NCBI GenBank assembly: GCA_023266215.1
Contig: JAHFRQ010000005.1
Coordinates: 32,963 to 96,962, forward strand
Length of the DNA stretch: 64,000 bases
Source: Gammaproteobacteria bacterium
GTDB lineage: Bacteria > Pseudomonadota > Gammaproteobacteria > Coxiellales > Coxiellaceae
Direction of reading: 5' to 3'
The position numbers were made by a program, and so were the translations under genes. Under the pieces are notes generated by a model. The model searched no databases and was not told where the DNA came from. It was given only the letters and a program-made list of their open reading frames with translations. Below are positions 19,271 through 27,440 of the stretch, piece by piece (position 1 is the stretch's first letter; each line of letters begins with the position of its first letter).

Positions 19271-20572
19271 CTAAATGTTATTTAATCTTACCGAAACAGC
19301 GTATTGATGAGCATCTAAGCCTTCCATCGATGCTAGTTTTTCAGCATAGGGGCCAATTATTTTTAAACCTGATCGAGTGACTGTTTGAAAATTAATAAAC
19401 TTCATAAAATCTTTAATTGATAATCCACTATAACTTTTAGCATAACCGCTTGTTGGCAAAACATGATTAGAACCGGTGACATAATCACCCACCGTTTCTG
19501 GTGCAAATTCACCTAAAAATACTGCACCTGAATTTTGAATTTGATCGGCATATTGATTTGGATTATCAATTTGCAATATTAAATGTTCTGGCGCATAAAT
19601 ATTACTAATTGAAATGGCTTCTAAAATTGTTTTTGAAATAATAATTCTGCCATTTTTTAAAGATTCTATTGCAATATTTTTTCGAGATAATTTTTCAATC
19701 TGCGCATTGATTTTCTCAATAACGCGAAGTGCAAAAGATTCTGATAAAGCTATTAATATAACTTGGGAATCAATACCGTGTTCTGCCTGTGATAATAAAT
19801 CGGCTGCGACATAGTCTGGATTTGCATTATCATCTGCAATCATTAATAGTTCTGATGGTCCCGCTGGCATATCTATACTGGTTGAAATCATGGCATCCTG
19901 TGCAATCTGCTTTTTAGCTTCAGTGACCCATGCATTTCCAGGTCCAAAAATTTTATCTACTTTGGGAATGCTTTTTGTGCCATAAGCCATTGCTGCAATG
20001 GCTTGCGCGCCACCAACTTTATAGACCTTTTCAATACCGCATAATTTTGCTGCAACCAAAATAGCTGAATTAATTTTTCCCGCTGCATTAGGCGGTGTGC
20101 ATATTATTTTAAGTGGGCAATTTGCAATTGCAGCAGGTATTGCTAGCATTAAAACGGTTGAAACCAGTGGTGCAGAACCACCTGGAATATAAAGCCCAAC
20201 GCGATCAATTGGACGAGGCCTGATTTCACAGATTACCTGATTATCGTGTGTTTTAATAATTTTAATAGCAGGTATCTGCGCTAACTGATTTGTTTCAATT
20301 TGCTTTTTAGTAAATTTAATAGCCTCAAGATCTTCTGGATTAATTTCATTTAAGGCTGCTTCAAATTCATTATCTGTTACTTGAAGAGAATTTAATACGA
20401 CACCATCAAATTTTTTTGTAAAATTAAATAATGCCTCATCGCCCTTCAGCTTTGCTTGATTGAGTATTTCCTGTGTTTTAAATACAAGATTATTTTCCAA
20501 TGATAATATTGGACGCAATAAGGCTACTTTTTTTTCTGACTCAGTTAACTTATTCCAATTGACTATTTTCAT
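19271..20572 (-). CDS. hisD: Histidinol dehydrogenase
   Basis: A zinc- and NAD-dependent enzyme of 433 residues doing the last two oxidations to histidine. Conserved parts are [74 protein letters not shown] and the C-terminal [10 protein letters not shown]. Length is normal. It begins four bases after the hisG stop. Confidence 0.97.
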   Translation of the reverse strand: MKIVNWNKLTESEKKVALLRPILSLENNLVFKTQEILNQAKLKGDEALFNFTKKFDGVVLNSLQVTDNEFEAALNEINPEDLEAIKFTKKQIETNQLAQIPAIKIIKTHDNQVICEIRPRPIDRVGLYIPGGSAPLVSTVLMLAIPAAIANCPLKIICTPPNAAGKINSAILVAAKLCGIEKVYKVGGAQAIAAMAYGTKSIPKVDKIFGPGNAWVTEAKKQIAQDAMISTSIDMPAGPSELLMIADDNANPDYVAADLLSQAEHGIDSQVILIALSESFALRVIEKINAQIEKLSRKNIAIESLKNGRIIISKTILEAISISNIYAPEHLILQIDNPNQYADQIQNSGAVFLGEFAPETVGDYVTGSNHVLPTSGYAKSYSGLSIKDFMKFINFQTVTRSGLKIIGPYAEKLASMEGLDAHQYAVSVRLNNI

Positions 20573-20576
20573 ATTA

Positions 20577-21467
20577 TTATTCCATCATTTTTTCAATCGG
20601 TAATACTAAAATTGAATTAGCGCCTGCTTGCTTTAATTTTTCAAGCGTGTTCCAAAAAATACCTTCGGTAGATACCACGTGAACTGCGACTTTATCGTCA
20701 ACACCTTCTAATGTCATAATCGTAGGTGTTTCACAACCTGGTAAAATACTTTTAATAGCTTCCAGAGACTCCTTGGGTGCATGAAACATAATATATTTAC
20801 TATCTTGTGCTTTTAAGACACCGTCAATGCGCCTTTTTAATAATTCAAAAATAGCTTGTTTTTCAAGATTAAAATTGCTTTTTGTTTTGATTAATACTGC
20901 TTGGCTTTGGAGCACTACATCCACTTCTTTTAGATTATTTTCAGAAAGTGTTGCGCCGGTTGAAACCAAATCACAAATAGCATCAGCCATGCCAAGGCGG
21001 GGCGCAACTTCAACTGAACCTGAAATAGGTATTATCCTTGCTGTAATATTATTTTTATTGAGATAATTTTTTAATAAATTAGGATAGCTCGTTGCAATCT
21101 GACAGCCATTTAAATCTTGAAGAGAATTAAAATTTTTCTCTTTGGGAAGCGCAATAGAAAGTCGGCATTGACTAAATCCTAGTTTTTTAACACAGCAATA
21201 ATTTTTTTGCTCATTATTGTCTGATAGTTGCTCGTATAAAACATTTTCGCCAATAATGCCTAAGTCGCACACATTGCTAATAATTAGGGTTGGAATATCA
21301 TCATCGCGTACCAATAAGATATCAATCGGTAAGTTTTCGCAGTGAGCATACAATGTTTTTGGTGTTAATCTTATTTTAAGTCCGCATTGTGACAATAAAT
21401 TCATGCAGTCATTATTCAGTCTTCCGCTTTTTTGAATTGCGATTCGGAGTCTGGATTGTGCGTTCAT
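20577..21467 (-). CDS. hisG: ATP phosphoribosyltransferase, long form
   Basis: The committing, feedback-inhibited step of histidine synthesis, 296 residues. It is the long form: catalytic domain with LRIAIQKSGRL, LPIDILLVRDDDIPTLI, DLGIIGENVLYE and DAICDLVSTGATLSENNL, plus the C-terminal regulatory domain that binds histidine. ATG 21467 is chosen over an in-frame TTG at 21479 because E. coli HisG starts at the same place relative to LRIA. Even so, it overlaps the preceding regulator gene by 56 bases, more than usual. Confidence 0.94.
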   Translation of the reverse strand: MNAQSRLRIAIQKSGRLNNDCMNLLSQCGLKIRLTPKTLYAHCENLPIDILLVRDDDIPTLIISNVCDLGIIGENVLYEQLSDNNEQKNYCCVKKLGFSQCRLSIALPKEKNFNSLQDLNGCQIATSYPNLLKNYLNKNNITARIIPISGSVEVAPRLGMADAICDLVSTGATLSENNLKEVDVVLQSQAVLIKTKSNFNLEKQAIFELLKRRIDGVLKAQDSKYIMFHAPKESLEAIKSILPGCETPTIMTLEGVDDKVAVHVVSTEGIFWNTLEKLKQAGANSILVLPIEKMME

Positions 21468-21753
21468 TTTTTTTCTCAAGTCGTTTGTAAATTAAATTAT
21501 AACCATCCATTCCCGATAACAAACATCGCGCAACGCGTCCTATCGTTGTCACGCTAACCCCAGTTTCTTCATAAATCTTTCGATAGGGCTTACCTGCTTT
21601 AATAGGTTTAACCACTCTCCAGCGATCCGCCATCGCCTGAATTTCCATCGGCGTACATAAATCCAATAGAAACTGCTTTGCCTCATCTTCTGATCTAATC
21701 ACGCTAATTGCTTTATACAGCTCGCTGGTAGAATCCAAATGATGCGGTTTCAT
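21412..21753 (-). CDS. TrpR-like repressor (YerC/YecD family), probable his operon regulator
   Basis: A 113-residue protein of the TrpR-related YerC/YecD family. The TrpR-like part runs from LDLCTPMEIQAMADRW through YRKIYEETGVSVTTIGRVARCL, the second forming the helix-turn-helix. Genes of this family next to his operons are thought to encode histidine-responsive repressors. The tail after about residue 90 is strongly basic. ATG 21753 has AGGAAGG just upstream. The ORF is open to 21801, but those codons would cover the operator. It is the first gene of the operon, so it probably represses itself and hisG to hisIE together through the palindrome upstream. Confidence 0.85.
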   Translation of the reverse strand: MKPHHLDSTSELYKAISVIRSEDEAKQFLLDLCTPMEIQAMADRWRVVKPIKAGKPYRKIYEETGVSVTTIGRVARCLLSGMDGYNLIYKRLEKKNERTIQTPNRNSKKRKTE

Positions 21754-21778
21754 ATGCCTTCCTATGTGATGATGTAAT

Positions 21779-21802
21779 AATGTATTAATGCGATAGTACA
21801 TT
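21779..21802. promoter_or_regulatory. Palindromic operator for the his operon
   Basis: The element AATGTATTAATGCGATAGTACATT is an imperfect palindrome: 6-base arms AATGTA / TACATT match perfectly and the 7-base half-sites TGTACTA / TAATACA differ at one position, with a 6-base centre. It covers the predicted transcription start just downstream of the -10 box. The GTACTA core resembles TrpR half-sites, as expected for a TrpR-like protein. Confidence 0.65.
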
Positions 21803-21807
21803 AGTGC

Positions 21808-21835
21808 ATTATAAACTCTAAATTTAAAATGTCAA
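21808..21835 (-). promoter_or_regulatory. Consensus promoter of the regulator-his operon
   Basis: Minus strand TTGACA, 16 bases, TATAAT: both hexamers match the sigma-70 consensus perfectly. It sits between the ruvC stop at 21850 and the regulator start at 21753. It is the best promoter match I found in the window, and the operator overlies its start site, which suits a strong promoter held down by a repressor. Confidence 0.8.
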
Positions 21836-21849
21836 TAGGTTTTTATAAT

Positions 21850-22335
21850 TTAGGCGATACTGGCTAAAAAAGCCCTATGTTGGCTATGACAAATGGCGAT
21901 CGCCAAGGCATCCGCGGCATCTGCTTGAACGGGTGCTGTTAATTTTAATTGCGCTTGGATCATATATTGCACCTGAGATTTGCTCGCAGCACCATAGCCT
22001 ACCGCAGTTTTTTTAATGGTTCTGGCGCTATATTCTGAAACCAATAAATTATTTTTCGCAAATGCGATTAAAGCTGCGCCTCTTGCTTGGCCTAATTTTA
22101 AAGCAGACTGAACATTGAGCTGCACAAAGACTTCTTCAATGGCCGCTTCATCGGGTTTATAAGCGGTAATAAGCTCATTTATATTTTCAAATAAAAAATA
22201 CAAACGCTCTGGCACAGTCTTGCCTTTGACATGAATACAACCATGCGCAATATGCACAACACTGCCTTTTTCAGCTTTAATAACGCCAAAACCCGTTCGA
22301 ACCGACCCCGGATCAATTCCTAAAATCACTGTCAT
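21850..22335 (-). CDS. ruvC: Holliday junction resolvase RuvC
   Basis: An RNase H-fold endonuclease of 161 residues that cuts Holliday junctions. Acidic active-site residues are visible in ILGIDPGSVRTGFGV (Asp7), AAIEEVFVQLN (Glu), and APVQADAADALAIAICH (two Asp). Length is normal (E. coli 173). In related genomes ruvC is followed directly by ruvA; here the his operon lies between. The start faces the fic gene across a 108-base divergent region carrying three direct repeats. Confidence 0.96.
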   Translation of the reverse strand: MTVILGIDPGSVRTGFGVIKAEKGSVVHIAHGCIHVKGKTVPERLYFLFENINELITAYKPDEAAIEEVFVQLNVQSALKLGQARGAALIAFAKNNLLVSEYSARTIKKTAVGYGAASKSQVQYMIQAQLKLTAPVQADAADALAIAICHSQHRAFLASIA

Positions 22336-22359
22336 AACAAGTCCTTATGAAAAAATGTG

Positions 22360-22428
22360 CACAATACCTGAGTAATTCGTTGCATAATAGCTGAGTAAAT
22401 TATAACATAATATCTGAGTTATTCATTA
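22360..22428. promoter_or_regulatory. Three 23-bp direct repeats upstream of fic and ruvC
   Basis: Three tandem copies start at 22360, 22383 and 22406 with an exact 23-base period, consensus CAYAATANCTGAGTWAWT. They fill most of the divergent spacer between ruvC (minus) and fic (plus), ending 16 bases before the fic ATG. The period is about two helical turns, so a regulator could bind all three on one face. There are no spacers between them, so this is not a CRISPR. Confidence 0.6.
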
Positions 22429-22443
22429 ACTATAGGCATCACC

Positions 22444-23982
22444 ATGGAACCCTCCAAAAAAGTGGCAATGGCTTTAACGCATGCCAAGCAAGTTACGGAT
22501 AGGCATCATGCGCATATTTTAAAATCGACTGAAATCAGTCGATCAGATAGAGAATTATTAATTCGAACAAAATGGCTTCAGGAAATTATAAAGGGCTGGT
22601 ATTTATTAACAAGACCCGATCTTGCATCGGGCGATTCTGCAGCGTGGTATGCTAATTTTTGGGATTTCTTGCGTGTTTATTTAAAAAGTCGATTCAAAGA
22701 GAATTATTGTCTGTCGGCAGAAACATCGCTTGAATTACAAATTGGCTCATCCCTCACACCATTACAAGTGATTGCCATTACAAAACAAGGTGGAACGATT
22801 CAATCATTGCCATTTAAAACATCATTGTTAATTTATTCTGATTCAAAAAACTTTCCCAATAATAAAATTGAGCTAAATGGATTGCAAATGATGCCGCTTG
22901 CTTTGGCATTGTGTAAATTAGCACCGACTTATTACAAAAAGTACAGGGAAAATGTTGAAATTGCATTGCGATCCATTCGCGCAACTTCAGATATAACGCG
23001 CATTATTATAGACAATCAATTTAAAGCTGCGGCAGAAAGAATTATTGGCGCCTATGAATTTTTAAATTTAAAAAAAGAAGCGCTTGAAATAAAGAGTGAT
23101 TTAGAAAGAGCGGGTATGATTATTCATGCTGCCAATCCATTTTCATCAGATTTAAATCACTTTACATTACGCTCGTTTCGCTCACCTTACGCAGCACGCA
23201 TTGAATTAATGTGGCATAAATTACGAGAAACAGTCATTGACAATTTCCCAAAAGAACCGGGGCTGCCTAAAAATAAAAAACAGTATCTCGCAGAGGTGAG
23301 CGAGTTATATGAATATGATGCTTATAATTCGTTATCTATTGAAGGCTATCAAGTGAGCCCTGATCTTATTCAAAAAGTGCAGAAAAATTCCTGGAATCCT
23401 AGTTTGCATTCTGAAGATCAACAAGAGCGAAATGCATTGGCAGCACGCGGTTATTTTGAAGCATTTCAAAGCGTTAAAAAAACATTAGTAAAAATATTAA
23501 AAGGCCAATTGCCGGGTGATTGCATTGCGCATGATTTATCAGCTTGGTATCAAAATTTATTTTCGCCCTGCGTGCGTGCGGGTATTATTTCTCACTCAGC
23601 ATTGATTGGTTATCGAAATGACCGCGTATTTATTCGCAACTCAAGACACAGTCCGCCGCCGCGCGAAGCAGTATTAGATGCCATGGAATCTTTTTTTAAG
23701 TGTCTCAAGGAAGAGAAATCACCTGCTGTTCGTGCAATTCTAGGTCATTATATTTTTGTGTTTATTCATCCTTACATGGACGGTAATGGTCGCATCGCTC
23801 GATTTATTTTAAATACCATGCTGGCATCGGGCGGTTATCCCTGGAGCATTGTGCAAGTTCAGCGGCGCAAAGAATATATTAATGCGCTTGAAACAGCGCA
23901 CACCACATCGAATATTGCGCCTTTTGTGCGGTTTATTGCAGATGAAATGAAAGTGAGTAAAAAACTGCTGAAATCACTGTAA
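22444..23982 (+). CDS. Fic-domain protein with N-terminal inhibitory motif (class II)
   Basis: A 512-residue protein. The C-terminal Fic domain has the catalytic motif HPYMDGNGR at residues 442-450, with the flap region YRNDRVFIRNSRHSPPP upstream. Fic enzymes usually transfer AMP from ATP to Ser, Thr or Tyr of a target. The class II autoinhibitory motif [ST]xxxE[GN] appears as SLSIEG at 296-301. Residues 1-200 resemble the winged-helix plus nucleotidyltransferase-associated region of AbiEi-like regulators (LLIRTKWLQEIIKGWYLLTRPD, YCLSAETSLEL), suggesting DNA binding. The gene lies alone on plus between ruvC and yebC, after three direct repeats and before a strong hairpin. It may be self-regulated; target unknown. 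Confidence 0.88.
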   Translation: MEPSKKVAMALTHAKQVTDRHHAHILKSTEISRSDRELLIRTKWLQEIIKGWYLLTRPDLASGDSAAWYANFWDFLRVYLKSRFKENYCLSAETSLELQIGSSLTPLQVIAITKQGGTIQSLPFKTSLLIYSDSKNFPNNKIELNGLQMMPLALALCKLAPTYYKKYRENVEIALRSIRATSDITRIIIDNQFKAAAERIIGAYEFLNLKKEALEIKSDLERAGMIIHAANPFSSDLNHFTLRSFRSPYAARIELMWHKLRETVIDNFPKEPGLPKNKKQYLAEVSELYEYDAYNSLSIEGYQVSPDLIQKVQKNSWNPSLHSEDQQERNALAARGYFEAFQSVKKTLVKILKGQLPGDCIAHDLSAWYQNLFSPCVRAGIISHSALIGYRNDRVFIRNSRHSPPPREAVLDAMESFFKCLKEEKSPAVRAILGHYIFVFIHPYMDGNGRIARFILNTMLASGGYPWSIVQVQRRKEYINALETAHTTSNIAPFVRFIADEMKVSKKLLKSL

Positions 23983-24026
23983 AATTTACGTTAAAACTAG
24001 CCTCCTGTAAAATACCAGTTTATGTC

Positions 24027-24057
24027 AAATCTGGCCTTCTGCAGGAGGCCAGATTTT
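24027..24057. terminator. Bidirectional terminator between fic and yebC
   Basis: An 11-bp perfect stem, AAATCTGGCCT / AGGCCAGATTT, with an 8-base loop. T-rich ends are present on both strands. Its base overlaps the first two bases of the yebC stop codon (24056-24058). It serves the two convergent genes fic and yebC. Confidence 0.75.
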
Positions 24058-24793
24058 AAAGGTATTTTTCAGCAATATCCGCATTAGAATGCACGTTTTG
24101 AACATCATCTAAATCTTCGAGCATTTCAGATAATTTCAACATTTGTTTGATTTGATCTGGATCAGTGAGTGAAGCTTGCGTTGAAGCATTCATCGTCACT
24201 TCAGCATTTTCAGGAATTAAATTGGCTTTAATTAAAGCTTCTTTGATATTAATAAAAGAATCGGGGTCTGTAATTACATCGATACTGCCATCATCGTTTG
24301 AAACAATATCATTGGCACCAGACTCTAAAGCCACTTCCATTATTTTTTCTTCGTTATTATTTTTTGCAAATTGAATTAAGCCGATTTTTGAAAATAAAAA
24401 ACCAACAGAGCCTGTTGTGCCTAAATTACCGCCGCATTTGGTAAATGCATGACGCACGTCAGCGACCGTGCGGTTTTTATTATCCGTTAAACACTCGACA
24501 ATAACCGCAACGCCGCCCGGGCCATAACCTTCATACACAATTTCTTGCATATCGACATTATCTTCACCACCTGCGCCTCGCTTAGTTGCGCGATCAATGG
24601 TGTCGCGCGTCATGTTGCCAGCGAGCGCTTTGTCAATCGCTAAGCGCAATCGCGGATTGCTTGTCGCATCACCGCCACCCATTTTGGCGGCCGTTGTGAT
24701 TTCACGAATTAATTTGGTAAAATTTTTTCCGCGCGATTTATCCTGTGCATTTTTTCTATGCTGAATATTTTTCCATTTGGAATGGCCGGCCAT
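24056..24793 (-). CDS. yebC: YebC/TACO1-family translational regulator
   Basis: A protein of 245 residues beginning MAGHSKWKNIQHRKNAQD, the family signature, with RGKNFTKLIREI, NPRLRLAIDKA, and GYGPGGVAVIVECLTDN. The family was long annotated as a transcription factor and is now linked to translation of difficult proline motifs. Length is normal. It sits between aspS and ruvC as in many gammaproteobacteria, but fic separates it from ruvC here. The ribosome-binding site GAGGG upstream belongs to a REP-like repeat. Confidence 0.95.
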   Translation of the reverse strand: MAGHSKWKNIQHRKNAQDKSRGKNFTKLIREITTAAKMGGGDATSNPRLRLAIDKALAGNMTRDTIDRATKRGAGGEDNVDMQEIVYEGYGPGGVAVIVECLTDNKNRTVADVRHAFTKCGGNLGTTGSVGFLFSKIGLIQFAKNNNEEKIMEVALESGANDIVSNDDGSIDVITDPDSFINIKEALIKANLIPENAEVTMNASTQASLTDPDQIKQMLKLSEMLEDLDDVQNVHSNADIAEKYL

Positions 24794-24797
24794 AAAA

Positions 24798-24833
24798 CCC
24801 TCACCCTAACCCTCTCCCGATTACGGGAGAGGG
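24798..24833. repeat. REP-like palindrome CCCTCACCC...GGGAGAGGG
   Basis: Sequence CCCTCACCCTAA followed by a 9-bp stem CCCTCTCCC / GGGAGAGGG with a 6-base loop. The same layout, inverted, occurs at 63910-63949. It fills the gap between aspS and yebC, and its outer GAGGG on the minus strand is positioned as the yebC ribosome-binding site. Confidence 0.8.
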
Positions 24834-24838
24834 GACAG

Positions 24839-26602
24839 TTATTTTGTATTTAATTTAATTCCCAATTCTCGAAGCTGTAACATATTAGCATCTGACGGCG
24901 CTTTCGTTAATGGACAGTGCGCTGTTTGTGTTTTTGGAAAGGCGATTACATCGCGAATATTTTTGGTATCCGTCATCAACATTGCAATTCGATCAACACC
25001 AAACGCCAATCCACCGTGTGGCGGCGCGCCAAATTTTAAAGCAGTTAATAAATGTCCGAATTTGGCGTACGCTTCTTCTGGTTGAATGCCTAATATTTCA
25101 AGTGATAATAATTGCATGTCATATTTGTGAATGCGAATTGATCCGCCCCCAATTTCATAGCCATTTAAAACCATGTCATACGCGCGCGAATTAGATGCGC
25201 CTGGATTTTCACGTAATTTTTCTAAATTATTTTCAGTGGGCGCAGTAAATGGGTGGTGAAGCGGTTCCCATTTATTTTCTTTATCCAATTGATACATCGG
25301 GAAATCCGTGACCCACAATGGCGCCCATGCTTTAGTATATAAATTAAAATCAGCGCACAATTTATCACGCAATGCACCAAGTGATTCAGAAACAATTTTA
25401 GATTTATCTGCACCAAAAAATAACGTGTCTCCATTTTGCGATTGAGTACGCGCTAAAATTTCTTTTAAAATGTTTTCTGGAATAAATTTTAAAATAGGTG
25501 ATTGCAGGCCTTCAATACCTTTGCTTAAATCATTTACTTTAATATAAGCCAGACCTTTCGCGCCGTAAATACTCACAAATTGTGTGTAGTCATCTATATT
25601 TTTTCGACTTAATTCATGCCCTGCTGGCAAGCGTAATACAGCAACACGACCATTAGGATCATTGGCAGGACCATTAAATACTTTAAATTCGACTGATTTT
25701 AATAAATCTTTAATTTCAATTAATTCCAATGGATTTCGCAAATCAGGTTTATCAGAACCATATTTATTCATCGCATCTGCAAATGTCATGCGCGGAAACA
25801 CACCCAAATCAATATTTAAAATGCTTTTAAATAATTCTAAAATTAAATTTTCAGTTAAATCCTGAATTTCTTTTTCATTCACAAAAGCCATTTCCATATC
25901 CAGCTGTGTGAATTCAGGCTGACGGTCTGCGCGCAAATCTTCATCGCGAAAACATTTGACGATTTGATAATAACGATCAAATCCCGAGATCATTAGCAAT
26001 TGTTTAAAAATCTGCGGTGATTGCGGCAATGCATAAAATTTACCGGGATCATTTCGACTGGGCACTAAATAATCTCTTGCGCCTTCGGGTGTTGTTTTAG
26101 TTAATACAGGCGTTTCGATATCCACAAAATTTTTCGCATCTAAAAAACGTCTGATGAATTTGACAATTTCTGCTCGTCTTTTTAATCGCGTTTGATTTTC
26201 TTTGCGACGCAAATCTAAATATCTGTATTTTAGTCGCGTTTCTTCGCCGACATCTTGATATTCATCGACTTGAAATGGCAATGGCTCTGCCGTATTTAAT
26301 ATTTCAATTTGATCTGCCACAAGCTCAACTTCGCCAGAAGGGATTTCTTTATTAACAGTTCCAGCGGGTCTTGCTTGAATTTTCCCCGTGATTGAAACCA
26401 CAAATTCATTTCGTAATTTTTGAGCAATATCAAAAGTCGCTTTATTTTCAGGATTGCAAACAACCTGAACCAATTCATTGCGGTCACGCAAATCAATAAA
26501 AATTAAACCGCCATGATCTCGACGTCTGTGAACCCAACCACTTAGGGTAACGGTTTTGTTAATAAAAGAGGGGTTGATTTCACCGGCTGAATGACTACGC
26601 AT
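24839..26602 (-). CDS. aspS: Aspartyl-tRNA synthetase
   Basis: A class II synthetase of 587 residues, full length for the bacterial type. The N-terminal anticodon-binding OB fold includes [24 protein letters not shown]. Motif 2 is in [23 protein letters not shown], and motif 3 is [20 protein letters not shown]. The bacterial insertion (GAD) domain is present between. It heads the ancestral aspS-yebC-ruv order. The start codon at 26602 gives MRSHSAGEI, the normal family N-terminus. Confidence 0.97.
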   Translation of the reverse strand: MRSHSAGEINPSFINKTVTLSGWVHRRRDHGGLIFIDLRDRNELVQVVCNPENKATFDIAQKLRNEFVVSITGKIQARPAGTVNKEIPSGEVELVADQIEILNTAEPLPFQVDEYQDVGEETRLKYRYLDLRRKENQTRLKRRAEIVKFIRRFLDAKNFVDIETPVLTKTTPEGARDYLVPSRNDPGKFYALPQSPQIFKQLLMISGFDRYYQIVKCFRDEDLRADRQPEFTQLDMEMAFVNEKEIQDLTENLILELFKSILNIDLGVFPRMTFADAMNKYGSDKPDLRNPLELIEIKDLLKSVEFKVFNGPANDPNGRVAVLRLPAGHELSRKNIDDYTQFVSIYGAKGLAYIKVNDLSKGIEGLQSPILKFIPENILKEILARTQSQNGDTLFFGADKSKIVSESLGALRDKLCADFNLYTKAWAPLWVTDFPMYQLDKENKWEPLHHPFTAPTENNLEKLRENPGASNSRAYDMVLNGYEIGGGSIRIHKYDMQLLSLEILGIQPEEAYAKFGHLLTALKFGAPPHGGLAFGVDRIAMLMTDTKNIRDVIAFPKTQTAHCPLTKAPSDANMLQLRELGIKLNTK

Positions 26603-26670
26603 AGTTTGGTCGCTTTTAGCTTATTTTATGGAAGAGACATGTTAACGAGACTCGAGAATAATCGCAATAG

Positions 26671-27042
26671 TTATGCCGCATCTTGGACGTCAACACTATA
26701 GTGAAAACCCTGCCTTTCAAGAAGATCCTCTAGTGCCAAATGAATAAAAAATTTCTCAGGGTAGCCCAACATCTTGGCAAATTCCGCTGCTTTTCTAGGG
26801 CTTATTTCTTTGCGATTTTTTTCCAAATCACACAAATAGGCCTGCGAAACACGTAATTTTTTCGCAAAATCGCGCTGTTTGATCTCATCGCATTGGCGAA
26901 TGTTTTTAATGGTATCACCCAAGGTCATCCTACCAGCGGACAGCTCTTCCAAAAACTGCATCGTTTCTGCCATCGTTCGAGTACCGGTATCTCGAAATGA
27001 TTGTTTAATTTTTCTACCGGACTTAATTTTTTTAGTAATCAT
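26671..27042 (-). CDS. XRE/HigA-like helix-turn-helix regulator
   Basis: A 123-residue protein with a basic N-terminus and an XRE helix-turn-helix at about residues 40-95: IKQRDFAKKLRVSQAYLCDLEKNRKEISPRKAAEFAKML is the relevant region, with the recognition helix around SQAYLCDLE. This is the pattern of HigA-type antitoxins, but no toxin gene is adjacent on either side. It may be an orphan antitoxin or a stand-alone regulator. ATG 27042 has GAGGTG upstream. A palindrome lies in its promoter, consistent with self-repression. Confidence 0.8.
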   Translation of the reverse strand: MITKKIKSGRKIKQSFRDTGTRTMAETMQFLEELSAGRMTLGDTIKNIRQCDEIKQRDFAKKLRVSQAYLCDLEKNRKEISPRKAAEFAKMLGYPEKFFIHLALEDLLERQGFHYSVDVQDAA

Positions 27043-27090
27043 GTTTGTTCACCTCTAACACTTCTATTAACTCAATAATCCCGCCGCATG

Positions 27091-27119
27091 ATATTACACA
27101 ATTTTTGTGTATTTTTCAA
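27091..27119 (-). promoter_or_regulatory. Promoter with embedded operator for the XRE gene
   Basis: Minus strand TTGAAA, 17 bases, TAATAT. Inside the spacer and -10 lies a perfect palindrome TACACAA-3-TTGTGTA (27095-27111), the usual arrangement for an autoregulated XRE repressor. Confidence 0.6.
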
Positions 27120-27164
27120 TGCTAGTTTTTTATGTATCGAACCACGCTCAAATTAATTGCGGAC

Positions 27165-27369
27165 TAGTGACAAAATAACGGAAGCCGAGCGTTAGCGAAG
27201 GCGAAAAGTAATTGGCTCGTACGTATCTTGTACTGTCCAAGTCAAATGCATCATATTATTTCCATTGATCAAAAATAATGGATTTTTAAAAAAATCCGCT
27301 GCGTATTGTGGTGCTTTTTCGTCTGTACTTCGCCTTCGCTAACGCTCGGCTTCCGTACTATTGACACTG
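27165..27369. mobile_element. MITE-like element, copy 1
   Basis: About 205 bases bounded by long terminal inverted repeats. An inner core of about 28 bases (starting ACGGAAGCCGAGCGTTAGCG) is identical in inverted orientation at both ends, and outer parts TAGTGACAAAATA / CAGTGTCAATAGT are imperfect. The centre has no credible coding sequence. Two more copies at 32.2 and 34.1 kb share the ends and the length. TA at the boundary suggests a TA-targeting (Tc1/mariner/IS630-like) transposase acting in trans; none is encoded in this window. Together with the XRE promoter it accounts for the 398-base gap 27043-27440. Confidence 0.65.
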
Positions 27370-27440
27370 GTAAGCAATGCGTTAGAGAATAGTTATTTTT
27401 CGCAATTAATATACATATACAAAAATAAGTGGCTATTTTT

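Noticed and set aside
21754..21801. Longer start of the TrpR-like regulator at 21801
   Set aside because: It would place codons over the operator and close to the -10 box, and the ribosome-binding site AGGAAGG clearly belongs to ATG 21753.
22360..22428. Possible mini-CRISPR upstream of fic
   Set aside because: Three 18-base repeats with only 5 bases between them leave no room for spacers, and there are no cas genes. Read as operator repeats instead.
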